Shown here piece by piece: positions 1 to 8,627 of a stretch of 19,683 nt of DNA. How positions within the stretch are numbered: position 1 is the stretch's first letter; the number at the start of each line of letters is the position of its first letter. The notes beneath the pieces were generated by a model, which worked only from the letters and a program-made list of their open reading frames with translations, was not told the DNA's origin and ran no database searches. The stretch comes from Candidatus Hydrogenedentota bacterium. GTDB taxonomy: Bacteria; Hydrogenedentota; Hydrogenedentia; Hydrogenedentales; CAITNO01. A program made the translations under genes and the position numbers. The stretch covers positions 1 to 19,683 of the forward strand of contig SLFT01000145.1 in NCBI GenBank assembly GCA_007124105.1, given 5' to 3'.

Positions 1-382
1 ACCATATTGACCATATTGACGGGATGGAGTGATGCCGCATCTACATTGCTTGTTACAGTGTGGCAAACCCAAAAGCGTCGTCGCCATTTTCGACGAGGGC
101 AAGTGGTCTGAAATTATTCGAGTGCATGGTGTTATCCCGCCCGCTAAAGCGTGAACAACATACCTGGAAAACATCCTCCGGGTTGTGGGCGATGCCCACG
201 TTGATTGTTGCTGCTGTAAATTCCCGATATATAGGCGCAGGATTGCATTCATCTCTCGGGTTGCCTTATCCTTGTGCTGTCCCGACGCTCAGTATTAGCC
301 CGGATATTTCACCAGATTTCTGTTGCGCCGGAGCGCGGCTTTCACCGTAGCAACCATTTACACCGAATATGAGGATACTCCC
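1..382. other. gene-poor leader, possible tail of an upstream gene
   Basis: No convincing complete gene lies here. One frame ends at a stop at positions 30-32 after a short reading (His-Ile-Asp repeated, then Gly-Met-Glu). This could be the last codons of an upstream plus-strand gene, but ten codons are too few to say. A 9-bp unit (accatattg) occurs twice in tandem at 1-18. A 97-codon open frame starting with GTG at 60 has no ribosome binding site and no family-like composition, so I treat it as chance. A small hairpin (arms 78-83 and 91-96) lacks a T-tract. I saw no strong promoter for the gene starting at 383. Confidence 0.4.
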
Positions 383-2554
383 ATGAAGCGAGTAGTTTCA
401 ATGTCGGCGCTGTTTCTGGCGGCGACCCTTATGAGTTTTCATCTGTCCGCCGAGACGCCGCCCTGGTATTCACGGATGCTGGTCGGCGTGGAGGTCGGTC
501 CTACGGGCGCCCAGTTTGGCCACAGCGATAAGGACGATGTCCGGTATTGCGGCATCTTTGACGGCGCGGAAATCGCGCGACGTTGCGTCGAGGCGCAAAG
601 CGAATACCTTGTGCTGTGGGTGCGCGACGGCGACTACGCGTATTACGACTCCCAATTGCTTCCCAAGGCGCCGGGGCTGGGCGATCGCGACCCATTGCGC
701 GAGGCCATCAACGCCGCCGCCGCGCACGATATGCCGATTATTGCGTATTGCGTGGTGCAGCAAGGCGGCCATTTCCTGAACGAGCATCCTGAATTCGCCA
801 TGCGCGACATGGATGGAAATCCCATAGGCCGCTTTTGTTTTAATTCGGGCTACCTTGCGTCCATGAAAGCCATTGTCGAGGAGCAGCTGGCTTATGGCAT
901 AGACGGCTTTCATATTGACATGCTTGATCAGGGGTTCGGTCCGCCGTATGGCTGCTGGTGCGACGCCTGCAAAGCGGAGTTCGAGACGCGCTATGGGCAT
1001 GCCCTGCCCGACGCCGTCTCGTGGGATGAACGATGGGACAACTTTCTGGAGTTTCGATATCTAAGCACTGAACGCTTCATGCGTGAGCTGTATGATCACA
1101 TCAAATCGGTCAATCCGGACGCTTCGGTGGACTACAATTATCACGGGAACCCGCCCTTCTCCTTCGAGGTGGGCCAGCGCCCGGTACAGCACGCTGTTAC
1201 GGCGGATTTTGTTACTGGCGAAACGGGCGTCTGGGGCTTCAGCGCATTGACCGTTGGTCTCAATGTTGAATTTTATCGCGCAGCGACGCCCACGCTGCCT
1301 GTTCAGGTGGCGATGCAGCGGGGCGTGCGCATGTACCACGACCAGACAACGCGCCCCCTGGCCGACATCCGCTGGGAACTTCTGTCGTTGTTGGCCCACG
1401 GTGCGTTTGTGACCATGGTGGACAAGACCGGTTTTGACGGCCGGCTTGATCCGATGGCGTATGAACGCATTGGCGCGGCTTTTTCGGAAGTACGCCAGAA
1501 GCGCGAACATTTCGGTCGTCCTTCGCTGGCGGATGTTGGTCTGTATTACAGTCACCGTACCAGGGACTGGATTGGCAGGGAAGCGCCCGGCTCTTACTTC
1601 GCGTCATTTCAAGGCGCGCATAAGGCGCTGGTCTATGATCATATTCCGTGGGGCGTGGCGCTGGACGAAAACGCGACCCTGGACGGGTTGCGGCGCTTTC
1701 ACGTTGTTATCCTGCCCAATGCGAGCATTCTAAGCGATGAGGAGGTTGCGCTGTTTACGGCGTACGTGGAGGCCGGCGGCAATCTCATCGTTACCGGGTT
1801 GACCGGCTGCCACGATCGCATGGGAGCGGCAGTGGAACGCAGCGTTCTCGAATCTCTCATCGGGGCGCGCCTGGTCAAAACATTGGATTCGCTGGATAAC
1901 TGGTTTTCCTTTTCCGAGGACGCGCCTCCCGTGTTGCGAGGCGATACGCCCGCAGACTGGCCGTTTCTGGTGAAAGGGCCGGCGGCGGTGTACGCGCCGG
2001 AAAGCGCGGAAGGCTTCGGCGAACTGCTCAAACCCTTCAGAACCACGCGGCAGCTGGAGGGCCGTGAAGGCACAGACTGGCCCATGAGCGCTGACGCGCC
2101 TGTTGGGCCGGGGGGGTTGATAAACACTGTCGGCAAGGGGACAGTGCTCACCTTTGCCGTTTCGCCCGACTATGCGGCCAGCGGCGACCATCATATTGTC
2201 GAGGCGCGACGATTACTGGCCAACGCCGCGCGTTATCTGCACCCGGCGCCGCGCGTACGCATCACAGCGCCCACAACTGTGCAGGCGGTGGTAAGCGACG
2301 ACCCCGAAAAACGGGTGTTGCGCGTACACCTGCTCGGCTACAACAGTCCTCCCCAGACAACGCCCGAGCAAAACCGTCCGTATATCCTGCCCGCGCTTAT
2401 TGAGGAAGCGCCTCTCTATCGCGCCACAGTTGAATTTGAAGATGTTGTGCGCCGCGCGGAAGCGCTGAACCCAACCACACATATTTCCCTTGACCGCAAG
2501 CGCGTGGACGCGCTCATAAACGATATACATGAAGTGCTGATGCTGCATTACTGA
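383..2554 (+). CDS. exported glycosidase-like protein (GHL6-type barrel plus beta-galactosidase trimerisation-like domain)
   Basis: This 723-residue protein looks like a secreted glycoside-hydrolase homologue acting in the periplasm or outside the cell. Residues 1-23 form a signal peptide ending LSA before Glu24. The next ~350 residues resemble the hypothetical glycosyl hydrolase 6 barrel. They carry the strand motif GIDGFHIDM at 172-180, with Asp174 and Asp179 as candidate active-site acids, followed by a C-x-C-x-x-C cluster usual in this group. Residues ~383-500 read like the glutamine-amidotransferase-like trimerisation domain of GH42-type beta-galactosidases (VVILPNAS, then EAGGNLIVTG). 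I chose the ATG at 383 because GAGG lies 8 nt upstream and a signal peptide follows directly; an in-frame ATG at 323 has neither. The gene precedes a DHDPS-family enzyme and a symporter, which suggests carbohydrate breakdown coupled to uptake. The substrate is unknown, and catalysis by GHL6 proteins is generally undemonstrated. Confidence 0.8.
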   Translation: MKRVVSMSALFLAATLMSFHLSAETPPWYSRMLVGVEVGPTGAQFGHSDKDDVRYCGIFDGAEIARRCVEAQSEYLVLWVRDGDYAYYDSQLLPKAPGLGDRDPLREAINAAAAHDMPIIAYCVVQQGGHFLNEHPEFAMRDMDGNPIGRFCFNSGYLASMKAIVEEQLAYGIDGFHIDMLDQGFGPPYGCWCDACKAEFETRYGHALPDAVSWDERWDNFLEFRYLSTERFMRELYDHIKSVNPDASVDYNYHGNPPFSFEVGQRPVQHAVTADFVTGETGVWGFSALTVGLNVEFYRAATPTLPVQVAMQRGVRMYHDQTTRPLADIRWELLSLLAHGAFVTMVDKTGFDGRLDPMAYERIGAAFSEVRQKREHFGRPSLADVGLYYSHRTRDWIGREAPGSYFASFQGAHKALVYDHIPWGVALDENATLDGLRRFHVVILPNASILSDEEVALFTAYVEAGGNLIVTGLTGCHDRMGAAVERSVLESLIGARLVKTLDSLDNWFSFSEDAPPVLRGDTPADWPFLVKGPAAVYAPESAEGFGELLKPFRTTRQLEGREGTDWPMSADAPVGPGGLINTVGKGTVLTFAVSPDYAASGDHHIVEARRLLANAARYLHPAPRVRITAPTTVQAVVSDDPEKRVLRVHLLGYNSPPQTTPEQNRPYILPALIEEAPLYRATVEFEDVVRRAEALNPTTHISLDRKRVDALINDIHEVLMLHY

Positions 2555-2659
2555 TAATGCCGTCCCCTTGCTCTGGTTGGGCCGGATGGCCCTTGGCTCA
2601 TTACCGGCCAGAAATATTTGGGCGCATGTTTTCATGAGAGACAATGGAGAAAGAACCTT

Positions 2660-3604
2660 ATGACGCACCGTTCCCTTGCCGTCTGGTCAGGCGTGTTTCC
2701 TGCGACGCTATGCCCTTTTCACGATGACTACGGCATAGACGAATCAGATTTGTCCCGATACCTGGCCTGGGTTGCGGGTCATGAGCGTGTAGCTGGGCTG
2801 GTGGTCAATGGGCATACAGGTGAGATTACATCCTTGCGCAACGACGAACGGGCGCGGGTGGTCGCTGTGGCTTCCGGCAGCATCCCAGAGAACAAGAAAC
2901 TGGTCTCCGGCGTTTGCGCCGAAGGCAGCCACGACGCCATTGATCAGGCCGCAGCCGCCAGGGACGCGGGCGCGGACGGCATTTTGTTAATGCCGCCCCA
3001 TCACTGGCTGCGTTTTGGACGGAGCTCGGGTACGGCGATCGGTTTCGTGGCGGATGTTGCGGCGGCCGTTGACATTGCCATTATTCTCCATCAATACCCG
3101 GCCTGGACCAAAGCAAGCTATACCCTTCCCGAGATGCTGGAGATCGTTAAGATTCCGGAAGTGGTCAGCATAAAGATGGGCACACGCGATATGGCGCGAG
3201 CGCATTACGACTACACAACGCTTAAAGCGGCCGCTCCCGACGTGTCCATCATCACCTGTCACGATGAGTTTCTGTTGGCAAGTCTGCTTGAGGGCGCGGA
3301 CGGCGCGCTGGTGGGATTCGCGGGCTACGCCCCCGGCTTGATAGGCGAACTGGCGGACAAAGCGTTGTCGGCCGACTTGGCTGGGGCCAGGAAGATTCGC
3401 GACAAGGTAGACACGCTGGCCCGGGCCATATACCAGTTTGGCGAGCCGTCCGCCGAGGCGCATCAACGCATGAAGACGGCGGCCTGGCTGACCGGAAAAC
3501 TGAAATCGCCCGTGACACGACCGCCGCTGCGCCCGCTGCCCGACGAAACCATAACGCAGATGAGAGCGGCGCTGACCGCTGCGGGCGAGGAAATTGTACA
3601 ATGA
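2660..3604 (+). CDS. dihydrodipicolinate synthase/N-acetylneuraminate lyase family protein
   Basis: A 314-residue cytoplasmic class I aldolase of the DHDPS/NAL superfamily. These enzymes form a Schiff base between a lysine and a 2-keto acid such as pyruvate, then condense, cleave or dehydrate. The 2-keto-acid carboxylate motif reads GHTGE at 51-55, where DHDPS usually has GTTGE. Tyr146 (HQYPAW) and Lys172 (SIKMG) match the catalytic tyrosine and the Schiff-base lysine. Length is normal for the family, if slightly long. I chose the ATG at 2660 because GGAG lies 10 nt upstream; the in-frame ATG at 2618 adds a non-family tail. Its last 4 nt overlap the start of the symporter, so the two are translationally coupled. 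This setting points to catabolism of an imported sugar acid (sialate, KDG or keto-glucarate type) rather than lysine synthesis. The specificity is not readable. Confidence 0.88.
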   Translation: MTHRSLAVWSGVFPATLCPFHDDYGIDESDLSRYLAWVAGHERVAGLVVNGHTGEITSLRNDERARVVAVASGSIPENKKLVSGVCAEGSHDAIDQAAAARDAGADGILLMPPHHWLRFGRSSGTAIGFVADVAAAVDIAIILHQYPAWTKASYTLPEMLEIVKIPEVVSIKMGTRDMARAHYDYTTLKAAAPDVSIITCHDEFLLASLLEGADGALVGFAGYAPGLIGELADKALSADLAGARKIRDKVDTLARAIYQFGEPSAEAHQRMKTAAWLTGKLKSPVTRPPLRPLPDETITQMRAALTAAGEEIVQ

Positions 3605-5136
3605 CCGACGGGACAGACATCGCCCCCAACGCGATTCAGTTTCTTGACTGGGCCATATTGGCGCTCTATGCCGTGGCCATAGCGTGCCTCGGGTTGTTTT
3701 TTGCGAGGCGTCAGAAGAGCAGCGACCACTACTTTACGGCAAGTGGGCGTATTCCGGGATGGGCATCGGGCTTGTCATTGTTTGCCACATTGTTGTCCAG
3801 TTTTCTTTTCATCGGTTTTCCCGGCCAAACCTACGAACGGAACTGGGAAGTGCTGATGCAACAGTTTATGACGCCGTTGGTGGTGCTGTTTGTTGCGATG
3901 CTTATCATCCCCGTATTCCACAGACGAATCAAAATCAGTGTTTACGAATACCTGGAACAGCGCTTTGGCTACGGCGCGCGGGTATACGGCACGCTTGCGT
4001 TTTTAGCGGAACACTTTTTCAAGATGGGCGTGGTGTTGACCGCCATGTCGCTGGCCATCTATACGATCACCGGCTGGAATCAGGATGCCGTTATTATAGG
4101 TCTGGGCATATTCACTATCAGCTACACCTTCTTCGGCGGCATTGAGGGCGTTATCTGGACAGATGTGGCGCAGGGACTGCTTATGCTGGCCGCAAGCATA
4201 TTCGTTATCTTTTTCATCCTGTTCTTCGCCTCGAATGACGGCGCGTCTGCCATCCTCGGCGCCGCTATCGAAGACGAGAAATTCAAGCTGATCGATCCCG
4301 AGTTCGACATGAGCAAAAAGAGCGTTTATGTGATCATCTGGATGGGCGTTTTCCATTTCCTGCTGCGTTATACCACCGATCAGACCATGGTCCAGCGGTA
4401 CATGACCGCGCCCAGCGTGCGCGAAGCGCGCAAAAGCGCATTTGTCAGCATAGGCGCGTGCATGATTGCATGGATTACATTTTCGCTGATTGGCACGTTG
4501 CTTTACGGTTTTTACAAACTTAATCCGGCGCGGCTTGGCGCGAACGTGGAAAGAGCCGACCAGGTGTTTCCCTGGTTCATTGGCCACGAGCTTCCCGGTG
4601 GTTTCACCGGCCTTATCCTTGTCGGCCTGCTCGCCGCAAGCATGTCCACCCTCTCCTCCGAATTCAACAGTTTCAGCGCCTGCCTCACCACCGATTTCTA
4701 CGAACGGCTGGCGGGCAAACTCGAAAACAAGGGAAGATTACTGTTGTCAAAATGCATTGTGCTCGGAACAGGCGTGAGCGCCATTGCGCTGGCGTTGCTG
4801 CTGAGCCGTCACGGGGGCGGCATCATGCTGCTGGTGCTAAACGCCTGGGCGACCATCGGCGCCATCCTTGGCGGCGGCATTCTTGCAGCCTTCTTTCTGG
4901 GCATCTTCTGTCCCGCCGCCAACAAACGCGGCCTGTACCCCGCGCTGATAGTAGGATTCACGCTCACCCTGTGGTGCTACGGCACCGCCCATGAGTGGAT
5001 CATGCTTCCTGAAAGCCTGTCCTTTCTAAAGTATACCTGGCACACCTGGTGGCTCATCGGGTTCAGCAACATTCTGGTATTTGTGCTGGGATATGGATTG
5101 AGCCGGATATTTCCTGATAGGAAAGAAATGATATGA
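3601..5136 (+). CDS. sodium:solute symporter family transporter
   Basis: An inner-membrane Na+-coupled importer of the SSS family (511 residues), composed almost wholly of hydrophobic helices; I estimate about 13 membrane segments. Family signatures include the GGIEGVIWTDVAQG stretch at 179-192, the TDQ-x(2)-VQRYM element around 259-266, and a Ser/Asn-rich STLSSEFNSFSACLTTDFY-type segment typical of SGLT/PutP/SiaT relatives. It starts at an ATG inside the stop region of the upstream gene (ATGA overlap), with GAGGAAA a few bases before it, so the pair should be translated together. SSS members paired with DHDPS/NAL-family genes often carry the substrate of the lyase, as in SiaT-NanA type loci. 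By that analogy it probably imports a sugar acid, though SSS substrates range from sugars to proline and cannot be assigned from these motifs. Confidence 0.92.
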   Translation: MTDGTDIAPNAIQFLDWAILALYAVAIACLGLFFARRQKSSDHYFTASGRIPGWASGLSLFATLLSSFLFIGFPGQTYERNWEVLMQQFMTPLVVLFVAMLIIPVFHRRIKISVYEYLEQRFGYGARVYGTLAFLAEHFFKMGVVLTAMSLAIYTITGWNQDAVIIGLGIFTISYTFFGGIEGVIWTDVAQGLLMLAASIFVIFFILFFASNDGASAILGAAIEDEKFKLIDPEFDMSKKSVYVIIWMGVFHFLLRYTTDQTMVQRYMTAPSVREARKSAFVSIGACMIAWITFSLIGTLLYGFYKLNPARLGANVERADQVFPWFIGHELPGGFTGLILVGLLAASMSTLSSEFNSFSACLTTDFYERLAGKLENKGRLLLSKCIVLGTGVSAIALALLLSRHGGGIMLLVLNAWATIGAILGGGILAAFFLGIFCPAANKRGLYPALIVGFTLTLWCYGTAHEWIMLPESLSFLKYTWHTWWLIGFSNILVFVLGYGLSRIFPDRKEMI

Positions 5137-5226
5137 TCGCGAGGAAATGTTATAGTAAACGCTGCTTATGGAACAATTTTCACCACGAAGGTATTGAAAG
5201 AAGATTTACGATAAGGGAAGGTAAGC

Positions 5227-5493
5227 ATGGAGAAAATAATCGAGGCAATTCCCATGGAAGACTACCAGGTCATGGTGACCACGGAAAGCGGCCTGCAGGG
5301 TATCTTCGATGTAAAGCCCTACCTTCACGGGCCCGCGTTTCATGAACTGAAAAACCCAGCGTATTTTAACATGGTTCGGCCTGTGAAATGGGGCATCCGC
5401 TGGCCACGCGAACAGGACTTCAGTTCGGATACAATTATTTATGACATGCAGAATGCCCAAGAAGTTAATGGTGTAAACGTTGTTTCGGAGTAG
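5227..5493 (+). CDS. DUF2442 domain protein
   Basis: A small 88-residue protein with the pattern of the DUF2442 family: GIFDVKPYL (25-33), FHEL (38-41), YFNMVRP (46-52) and IRWP (57-60), followed by spaced aspartates 64 and 68. DUF2442 proteins are uncharacterised. Many sit next to DUF4160 genes in what are thought to be toxin-antitoxin-like pairs. Here no DUF4160 reading frame is visible in the 90 nt upstream or the ~300 nt downstream, so this copy appears to be solitary. The start is well supported by AAGGGAAGG ending 5 nt before the ATG. It follows the symporter gene by 90 nt but has no obvious link to it. Confidence 0.8.
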   Translation: MEKIIEAIPMEDYQVMVTTESGLQGIFDVKPYLHGPAFHELKNPAYFNMVRPVKWGIRWPREQDFSSDTIIYDMQNAQEVNGVNVVSE

Positions 5494-5550
5494 AAATGAC
5501 CTTTACCAGGCTCTTCCGATAAAGCAGTACAACGGCTGTCCGCGATCCCC

Positions 5551-5581
5551 GGCTGACAACTATCAGTAAGCCTTTATTTTT
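5551..5581 (+). terminator. weak rho-independent terminator candidate
   Basis: GGCTGA pairs with TCA and GCC across a CAACTA loop, with a 4-nt bulge in the 3' arm, and a TTTATTTTT run follows. It lies 58 nt after the DUF2442 stop codon, where a terminator is expected. The bulged stem makes it weak. The rest of 5494-5790 holds only the promoter candidate at 5663-5692. Confidence 0.3.
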
Positions 5582-5662
5582 GCAGGATATGCCAATAGCG
5601 GACGCATTCGTTTAACGTCGCTTATTTTGTGATGAAAGACAGTAACGGCGAGAAATATCTGA

Positions 5663-5692
5663 TTGACGGCTTTTGCTTTAATACAGTATTCT
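5663..5692 (+). promoter_or_regulatory. candidate sigma-70-type promoter for the 5791-12401 gene run
   Basis: TTGACG (5663-5668) is followed after 18 nt by TATTCT (5687-5692). These match the consensus at 5 of 6 and 4 of 6 bases. The start codon at 5791 lies about 90 nt downstream. Read by eye only. Confidence 0.35.
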
Positions 5693-5790
5693 GTGGCGAG
5701 TTCCGATGGTATGTGTACAGAGTACGTCTGCTTCGCCAGGAGAACGCTTATGCCTTGCTTTGGTTAAGCCCGCGAACAAAAGGATGCATC

Positions 5791-7167
5791 ATGGTTTACC
5801 TTTTCTTTTCACTTATTCTTGTTCTTTTACCGATGACTGCGCAAGCGTACCAGACGAGTGTGGCGGACTATGCGTCTGTCCAGGACGCGATAGACGCCCA
5901 TCCCGGCGAAGTGCTTTTTGTGCCAGCGGGGAAATACGAAATAGACGAAGCGCTGCGCCTGACCGAGGATAATTCAGGATTGGTCGGTTATGGCGTCGTC
6001 ATACAACGCAATAAAAACGCGGCTATACTCGAAATCAGCGGCGCGCGGGGAGTGCGCATCCGTGATTTAACGCTTACCCGGGCGGAAGACGGGCGCGACT
6101 GTAACGCATCGGGCATTGCCATTCGGGACTGTCGCGACACGCTTATTGCAAACATCCGGCTTATTGACAACCGCAGCCAACGTCCAGCCATTGAAGTACG
6201 TACCAGTGTGGATTGTCGGATTACGGGTGTGGAAATCCGGAACTATAAACGTATTGCTATTGACGACCGCACCGCCGCAGGGGAGTCGCTGCACGGCTAC
6301 GCGTTCAACTGTATTGACGGCACAGGCATTATGGTCCGGCACAGCCAGAATATCTCATTATTGAACAACAGGATAGTGGAAGAACATCTGCTTCCCACAA
6401 AGGAGATTCAAGAGAGGCACCGGTTGGGAAGCCTGACGGACGGCAGGTATCCAACAAATCTTGGTGTGTTGGGAAAGATGGCTGTAGTAAATGAAGCCGT
6501 ATCCAACTGGCACCAGGGTTCCGCCATTGTCGTCACCAGCCCCGAAACTACGCGCGATGTCATCATCCACGGCAACTATATCGAAAACAGCGCCCAGGGC
6601 ATAGACCTGCATTGCGACTATGTGCGTTGCGCGGACAACACAGTTATCCGCGGCATGATGGGCATAAAAATGACCCACGGCACCAAGCATGTTGTGGTTG
6701 CGAATAACCTGTTGACGCAGATTGACCTCTGGGGCATCCTTTACAATCCCGGCGAGGCGTCTCATGACGGTCTGCCGGCCACAGATGACGCGCCGGCGCG
6801 CTCCGAAAATGTTGACGGCGGCTCGGTGATAGCCAATAATATTATCGCCGACTACGGGTATGGTCACGAGTATTGGAACTGGGGTGGCGCGTCTGACGAT
6901 CAGGCGGGCGCATACGCAATAGCCTTCTTTGAAGGACAATTGCCCGAAAACCCGCCGGTGTCGCATGTGCTGGTAACCGGCAATCTTGTCTACCATGCCC
7001 ATGATCTGACAGGCGATGAACCACCTCGGTATCGGTATGCCCTGTATCTGGGCCCTTGGGACAGCAACAAACAAGACAGCCCGAATCTGCCACAGAACAT
7101 CAAGATACACGGGAACATGTTCCATCCCGGTACAAGAGGCATTTCAAATGTGGATATCCCTGAGTGA
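5791..7167 (+). CDS. exported right-handed parallel beta-helix protein
   Basis: This 458-residue protein has a signal peptide at 1-19 ending in AQA before Tyr20, so it should be periplasmic or secreted. Residues ~27-50 (YASVQDAID, then VLFVPAGKYEI) are the typical start of pectate-lyase-superfamily beta-helices. The rest is a series of ~20-25 residue turns rich in N-N and I-x-G-N motifs (LLNNRI, IHGNYI, VANNLL, IANNII, VTGNLV, IHGNMF). Such folds include polysaccharide lyases, hydrolases and epimerases; I see no residue set that fixes the reaction. The ATG at 5791 is preferred because AGGA lies 6 nt upstream and the signal peptide begins there. A GTG at 5629 in the same frame would add 54 unlikely residues. 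The next gene begins 41 nt after the stop, consistent with one transcript. Confidence 0.8.
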   Translation: MVYLFFSLILVLLPMTAQAYQTSVADYASVQDAIDAHPGEVLFVPAGKYEIDEALRLTEDNSGLVGYGVVIQRNKNAAILEISGARGVRIRDLTLTRAEDGRDCNASGIAIRDCRDTLIANIRLIDNRSQRPAIEVRTSVDCRITGVEIRNYKRIAIDDRTAAGESLHGYAFNCIDGTGIMVRHSQNISLLNNRIVEEHLLPTKEIQERHRLGSLTDGRYPTNLGVLGKMAVVNEAVSNWHQGSAIVVTSPETTRDVIIHGNYIENSAQGIDLHCDYVRCADNTVIRGMMGIKMTHGTKHVVVANNLLTQIDLWGILYNPGEASHDGLPATDDAPARSENVDGGSVIANNIIADYGYGHEYWNWGGASDDQAGAYAIAFFEGQLPENPPVSHVLVTGNLVYHAHDLTGDEPPRYRYALYLGPWDSNKQDSPNLPQNIKIHGNMFHPGTRGISNVDIPE

Positions 7168-7208
7168 AATGGCCATTTCATAGTTGGGGAACGAAAGGAA
7201 CCAAGAGC

Positions 7209-8480
7209 ATGGTTATGATGAGCCGACGAAATTTTCTGGATGTTGCCGGCGCTGCCGCGTTGGCGGGATTAGCAACACGGAGGGTGTCCGCCGCGTCAAG
7301 CGAGCGCGTACGTCATGCGCTGATAGGAACCGGTGGACGCGGACGCGCCCACGCGCAGCATTTCTCCAGTTTTGACGACTGCGAGATTGTTGCGGTATGC
7401 GATGTTGACCCGCAACGGCGGAACATCTTCGCGGAACGACTGCCTAATTCGGAGGGTGTGGTTGTCCATGAGGATTATCGCCGCGTCCTGGACGATCCGG
7501 ACATAGACACGGTGAGCATCGCCACACCTGATCATTGGCATACCATCATTGCCGTGGCCGCGCTCAATGCCGGAAAACATGTTTATGTAGAGAAGCCCGG
7601 ATCGCACAATATCCGGGAGGCGCGATTGCTCGCGAAAGGGGCCGCTTCGGGCAAGTGCGTACAGTTTGGCGCACAGGGCCGCAGCAGCAACTCTTTTCGG
7701 GAAGCGGTCGCCTTTATGCGCGACGGCGGCCTTGGCAAAATACGCATGGCAAAAGCCATTAACCACCAGCATCGAAAACCCATTGGCCGCGAGCCGGATA
7801 CAGACCCGCCCGAGGGCGTCAACTATGATTTGTGGCTGGGCCCCGCGCCCAGACGCTCCTTTTCACAAAATCGGTGGCATTACAACTGGCATTGGTTCTG
7901 GGATTATGGCAACGGCGACATAGCCAACGACGGCATCCACCAGATAGACCAGGCGCGCTGGGGACTCAGCGTAGGCTTGCCCAATGCGGTTGTTGCGTCC
8001 GGCAGTCAATTATATTACGATGACGACCACGAAACGCCTGACACGCAGACAGTGGTCTATGAATATGACGATTGCCAGCTTCTGTACGAGATGCGGCTGT
8101 GGACGGACTATAAACTGGAAGGACACGACAACGGCGTGATTTTCTACGGAGACAAGGGCCGAATGGAATTTGGCAGGGGCGGCGCAACCGCCATCTTTAT
8201 TGATGGCGAGGAAAAGTTTTTTGGTCACGACAGCGACGTTGCGTCTCATATACGCAACTTCCTCGATTGCGCCAAAGCGGACACGCCCGAAGCGTTGCAG
8301 GGCTGTATAGCGGAAGGTTCGACGTCTGCCATGCTGTGTCACCTGGGCAACATCGCCACACGGGTTGGACGAAAGTTGCATATTGACCCGAAAACAGGAG
8401 ATTGCAAAAGCGATGCGGAAGCGGCAGCAATGTACGCCCGTGAGTATCGAGAAGGATATGAATTGCCGGAGCTGGCATGA
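7209..8480 (+). CDS. Tat-exported Gfo/Idh/MocA family oxidoreductase (copy 1)
   Basis: A 423-residue NAD(P)-dependent oxidoreductase with a twin-arginine signal (SRRNFL at 5-10, hydrophobic stretch 11-22, probable cleavage after VSA), so it is predicted to be folded with cofactor and exported. The Rossmann glycine motif is GTGGRG at 40-45. EKP at 128-130 holds the lysine typical of the family. The C-terminal half contains YDLWLGPAPRR and HYNWHW, then RWG, found in the planctomycete-type subgroup. ATGs at 7164, 7209, 7215 and 7218 are possible; AAAGGA 9 nt before 7209 favours that one. Characterised relatives such as Zymomonas glucose-fructose oxidoreductase are exported by Tat with tightly held NADP. 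This enzyme may similarly oxidise or reduce sugars outside the cytoplasm. The second copy at 11112 is a paralogue from the same subgroup. Confidence 0.9.
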   Translation: MVMMSRRNFLDVAGAAALAGLATRRVSAASSERVRHALIGTGGRGRAHAQHFSSFDDCEIVAVCDVDPQRRNIFAERLPNSEGVVVHEDYRRVLDDPDIDTVSIATPDHWHTIIAVAALNAGKHVYVEKPGSHNIREARLLAKGAASGKCVQFGAQGRSSNSFREAVAFMRDGGLGKIRMAKAINHQHRKPIGREPDTDPPEGVNYDLWLGPAPRRSFSQNRWHYNWHWFWDYGNGDIANDGIHQIDQARWGLSVGLPNAVVASGSQLYYDDDHETPDTQTVVYEYDDCQLLYEMRLWTDYKLEGHDNGVIFYGDKGRMEFGRGGATAIFIDGEEKFFGHDSDVASHIRNFLDCAKADTPEALQGCIAEGSTSAMLCHLGNIATRVGRKLHIDPKTGDCKSDAEAAAMYAREYREGYELPELA

Positions 8481-8627
8481 GATGAAAATACATGTGAACT
8501 CATGCGCCGCTGCGCTGTTTCTGAACAGCCAGAACAGGCGGGCTAAGAAAACGATTGATCGTATCGCGCTTTCTGACGGGCTGGGCCTGTTACGCAGTGA
8601 AAGCGCACAATGGAAGGTACTGTTGCC

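Noticed and set aside
60..350. GTG-initiated 97-codon frame near the left edge
   Set aside because: No ribosome binding site, no motif, and it overlaps the leader of the gene at 383.
2579..2592. GGGCC/GGCCC hairpin between the glycosidase-like and DHDPS genes
   Set aside because: Only a 5-bp stem with no T-tract. The gap is short and the two genes probably share a transcript, so I do not call a terminator.
5170..5200. TTCACCACGAAGG motif resembling dispersed CACGAAGG repeats
   Set aside because: Only one partial unit is present, so a repeat call is not supported.
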